NCBI GenBank assembly: GCA_038254525.1
Contig: JBBSGC010000092.1
Span: forward strand, 1-7,997
Direction: 5' to 3'
Length of the DNA: 7,997 nucleotides
Source: JBBSGC01 sp038254525
GTDB lineage: Bacteria; Actinomycetota; Actinomycetes; Propionibacteriales; Nocardioidaceae
The position numbers and the translations under genes were made by a program. Every line of letters begins with the position of its first letter. Position 1 is the stretch's first letter. The notes under the pieces were generated by a model. That model was not told the origin of the DNA. It did no database searches and saw only the letters and a program-made list of their open reading frames with translations. Of the stretch, positions 5,886 through 7,997 are shown in pieces.

Positions 5886-6844
5886 CGGCCACTTCACCTC
5901 CCGCCGACGGCGGACAACGGCGGGTCCTCGTCGTCGCGCACACCGGGCGCGCCGCCACGACGTCGGTCGCACTCGACTTCTGCCAGCGGGTCACCGCGGC
6001 CGGGTTGGCGGTGCGGCTGCTCGACGACGAGGCAGCGGAGCTCGGCGCGGAGGTGGGTCGCCGGGCTGAGGTGGTGCCGGTCGACGAGTCGGCGGCCGAC
6101 GGATGCGAGCTCGTCGTGGTCTTCGGGGGAGACGGCACCATCCTGCGCGGCGCCGAGCTGGCGCGGCCATCGTCGGCACCGCTGCTCGGCGTCAACCTGG
6201 GCCACGTCGGGTTCCTCGCCGAAGCCGACGTCGAGGACATGGAGTACACGGTCGAGCAGGTGGTCAACCGCACGTACTCGGTCGAGGAGCGGCTGACCAT
6301 CGACGTCACCGTCTCGGTCGACGGCGGGATCCGCAGCCGCAACTGGGCGCTCAACGACGCCAGCGTCGAGAAGGCCGCCCGCGAGCGGATGCTGGAGCTG
6401 GTGGTCGAGGTCGACTCCCGTCCGGTCTCCAGGTTCGGGTGCGACGGGGTGGTCTGCGCCACCCCCACGGGGTCGACGGCCTACAACTTCTCCGCCGGCG
6501 GACCGATCGTGTGGCCGGAGGTGGCCGCGCTGCTGATGGTGCCGATCTGCGCGCACGCGCTGTTCGCGCGACCCATGGTGGTGTCACCGGATGCTGTGCT
6601 GGCCATCGAGGTGCTGCCCTACGGCGGCGCGACCGGGGTGCTCTGGTGCGACGGGCGGCGCACTACACCGCTGCCCACCGGTGCGCGGGTGGAGGTGCGC
6701 CGCGGCAGCCGCCCGGTACGGCTGGCCCGCATGCACGCCGCAAGCTTCGGCGACCGCCTGGTACGCAAGTTCGGGCTGCCAGTGACCGGGTGGCGCGGCG
6801 GCGCCGCGGCCAGCCGCGAGACGAGAGCCCGGGCGGACGGCTGA
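5882..6844 (+). CDS. nadK: NAD kinase
   Basis: Encodes 320 residues. It starts at GTG 5882, overlapping the tlyA stop by 4 nt (GTGA), with a purine-rich GAGAGGG upstream inside tlyA; this overlap suggests translational coupling. Family motifs are all visible: GGDGTILRGAEL (82-93; D84 is the expected catalytic aspartate), LLGVNLGHVGFLAE (101-114), the ALND metal/substrate motif (156-159), and GCDGVVCATPTGSTAYNFSAGGPI (186-209) for NAD binding. The enzyme phosphorylates NAD to NADP in the cytoplasm, using ATP or, in many actinobacteria, polyphosphate. The product feeds NADPH pools for biosynthesis and redox defence. Length and order are normal; the last 20 residues are a polar Arg/Ala tail. The gene is followed after 4 nt by recN. 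Confidence 0.97.
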   Translation: MTATSPPADGGQRRVLVVAHTGRAATTSVALDFCQRVTAAGLAVRLLDDEAAELGAEVGRRAEVVPVDESAADGCELVVVFGGDGTILRGAELARPSSAPLLGVNLGHVGFLAEADVEDMEYTVEQVVNRTYSVEERLTIDVTVSVDGGIRSRNWALNDASVEKAARERMLELVVEVDSRPVSRFGCDGVVCATPTGSTAYNFSAGGPIVWPEVAALLMVPICAHALFARPMVVSPDAVLAIEVLPYGGATGVLWCDGRRTTPLPTGARVEVRRGSRPVRLARMHAASFGDRLVRKFGLPVTGWRGGAAASRETRARADG

Positions 6845-6848
6845 GTCC

Positions 6849-7997
6849 ATGTGGCGGGAGATCCGGCTGGAAGCGCTCGGTGTGATCGAGGAGGCGGTGC
6901 TCGAGCTGCGCCCTGGCTTCACGGTGATCACCGGTGAGACTGGCGCCGGCAAGACTCTGGTGGTGACCGCGCTGGGCCTGCTCCGCGGTGCGCGGGCCGA
7001 CCCCGGGCTCGTCCGGCACGGCGCGAGTCGCTGCCGCGTCGAGGCCCGGGTTCAGGTCGGCGACCTGGCGGAGGTCACCCGGCGCACCGACGAAGCGGGT
7101 GGGGACGTCGACGACGGCGAGCTGATCCTCGCCCGCACGGTCACCGCGGAGGGGCGTTCGCGCGCCTACGTTGGTGGAGCCGGGGTGCCGGCGGGCACTC
7201 TAGCGTCGGTCACCGAGCTGTTGGTCGCGGTGCACGGACAGAGCGACCAGCATCGCCTGCTGAGAGCGGCTGCCCAGCGTGCGGCCCTTGACCGCTATGC
7301 CGGGACACCGGTGGCCGAGCTGCTCGCCGGCTACCAACCTGCCTACCGTCGCCGTCGGGAGGTGACCGCAATTCTGCACGAGCTCGTCGACCGGGCGACC
7401 GAGCGCCAGCGGGAGCTGGAGCTGTTGCGGCTGGGCCTCGACGAGATCGCGGCCGTCGAGCCGCAGCCCGGCGAGGACGAGCAGCTGCGGGCTGAGGAGG
7501 ACCGGCTGGCGCACGTTGAGGCGCTGCGGGCTGCGACCTCCTCGGCACACGTCGGACTGGCCGGGGGCGACGAGTCCGCTGCCGACGCGGCCGGCGCCGA
7601 CGCGGCCACATTGCTGGCGACCGCCCGACGGGTTCTCGACGCCGAGCGCGGCCATGATCCGGCCGTCGCGGTCTTCGCCGACCGCGCCGCCGACCTCTCC
7701 TACCAGCTCGTCGACCTCGCCGCCGACCTCGCCGCCTACTCGACCGACGTGGACGCGGACCCGGCCCGGCTGGCCGCCGTGCAGGAGCGACGGTCATTGC
7801 TGGCGGCGCTGGCCCGCCGCTACGGCAGCGGCGCCGACGACGTGTTGGCCTGGGCGCGGACCTCGGCCCGGCGGCTCAGCGAGCTCGAAGGTGACGACGA
7901 CCGCATCGACACGCTGCGAGCCGAGGGCGACGTGCTGACCGATCGGCTGCTCACCATCGCGACCGAGCTGTCGCGGGCCCGCCAGAGCGCGGCAGCA
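6849..7997 (+). CDS. recN: DNA repair protein RecN, N-terminal 383 codons (3' truncated by window edge)
   Basis: An open frame runs from ATG 6849 to the window end without a stop, so the gene is partial (383 of the family's roughly 550-600 residues). The N-terminus IRLEALGVIEEAVLEL (5-20) leads into the Walker A motif GETGAGKT (29-36), as in SMC-like ATPases. VHGQSDQHRLL (128-138) is the RecN Q-loop/signature segment. From about 160 the protein becomes a Glu/Arg/Leu-rich coiled coil, with LGLDEI (195-200) and a RRYG element (323-326) typical of the family hinge region. Walker B and the ABC signature should lie downstream. RecN is a cohesin-like ATPase in double-strand break repair, usually induced by DNA damage in bacteria. 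The start lies 4 nt after the nadK stop with only a weak Shine-Dalgarno, so coupled translation is likely. No LexA-type box is visible immediately upstream. Confidence 0.95.
   Translation, partial: MWREIRLEALGVIEEAVLELRPGFTVITGETGAGKTLVVTALGLLRGARADPGLVRHGASRCRVEARVQVGDLAEVTRRTDEAGGDVDDGELILARTVTAEGRSRAYVGGAGVPAGTLASVTELLVAVHGQSDQHRLLRAAAQRAALDRYAGTPVAELLAGYQPAYRRRREVTAILHELVDRATERQRELELLRLGLDEIAAVEPQPGEDEQLRAEEDRLAHVEALRAATSSAHVGLAGGDESAADAAGADAATLLATARRVLDAERGHDPAVAVFADRAADLSYQLVDLAADLAAYSTDVDADPARLAAVQERRSLLAALARRYGSGADDVLAWARTSARRLSELEGDDDRIDTLRAEGDVLTDRLLTIATELSRARQSAAA

Noticed and set aside
6103..6885. 260-codon plus-strand frame overlapping nadK
   Set aside because: Very Arg/Gly-rich translation in the +1-type frame of a gene with intact NAD kinase motifs.
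7706..7738. GACCTCGCCGCC-type short tandem repeat inside recN
   Set aside because: Explained by an Ala/Asp/Leu-rich coiled-coil stretch with biased codon use; no sign of a separate element.

Overview
The window reads as chromosomal DNA of a high-GC Gram-positive bacterium (Actinomycetota). The reasons are strong G/C third-position bias in every gene, actinobacterial 23S and 5S rRNA sequence, GTG starts, and a gene order (HAD phosphatase, small protein, tlyA, nadK, recN) that I recall from the Mycobacterium tuberculosis Rv1692-Rv1696 region. I cannot assign a genus from this sequence alone. Nothing suggests phage, plasmid, transposon or CRISPR content; it looks like ordinary core chromosome.

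Layout: 1-641 is the distal end of an rRNA operon, with the 3' part of 23S rRNA, a short spacer and a complete 5S rRNA. A perfect 13-bp terminator hairpin follows at 651-680. Next come two plus-strand genes. The first (740-1750) encodes a TPR-type protein with a long arginine-rich tail. The second (1861-2262) encodes a short OB-fold protein of the single-stranded DNA-binding type. A strongly structured inverted repeat lies between them. A minus-strand DUF1015 gene (2222-3520) converges on the ssb-like gene and overlaps its end by 41 bp.

An 85-bp divergent intergenic region (3521-3605) separates the DUF1015 gene from a plus-strand run of five closely packed genes. These encode a NagD/Rv1692-type HAD phosphatase (3606-4739), a 77-residue small protein (4795-5028), the rRNA methyltransferase TlyA (5046-5885), NAD kinase (5882-6844) and the first 383 codons of the DNA-repair ATPase RecN (6849 to the window end). 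Gaps in this run are 55, 17, -4 and 4 nt, and none of them contains a TA dinucleotide. A single transcript starting in the 3521-3605 region is therefore the simplest reading.

Functionally the cluster joins translation (rRNA, TlyA), cofactor and lipid-precursor metabolism (NadK, HAD phosphatase) and genome maintenance (RecN, SSB-like protein). I found no clearly new biological system. The best second-look items are the structured RNA element at 1758-1824, the apparent lack of a promoter between the rRNA terminator and the TPR gene, a textbook leaderless-promoter geometry at the DUF1015 start, a hairpin enclosing the tlyA start codon, and the uncharacterised genes themselves.
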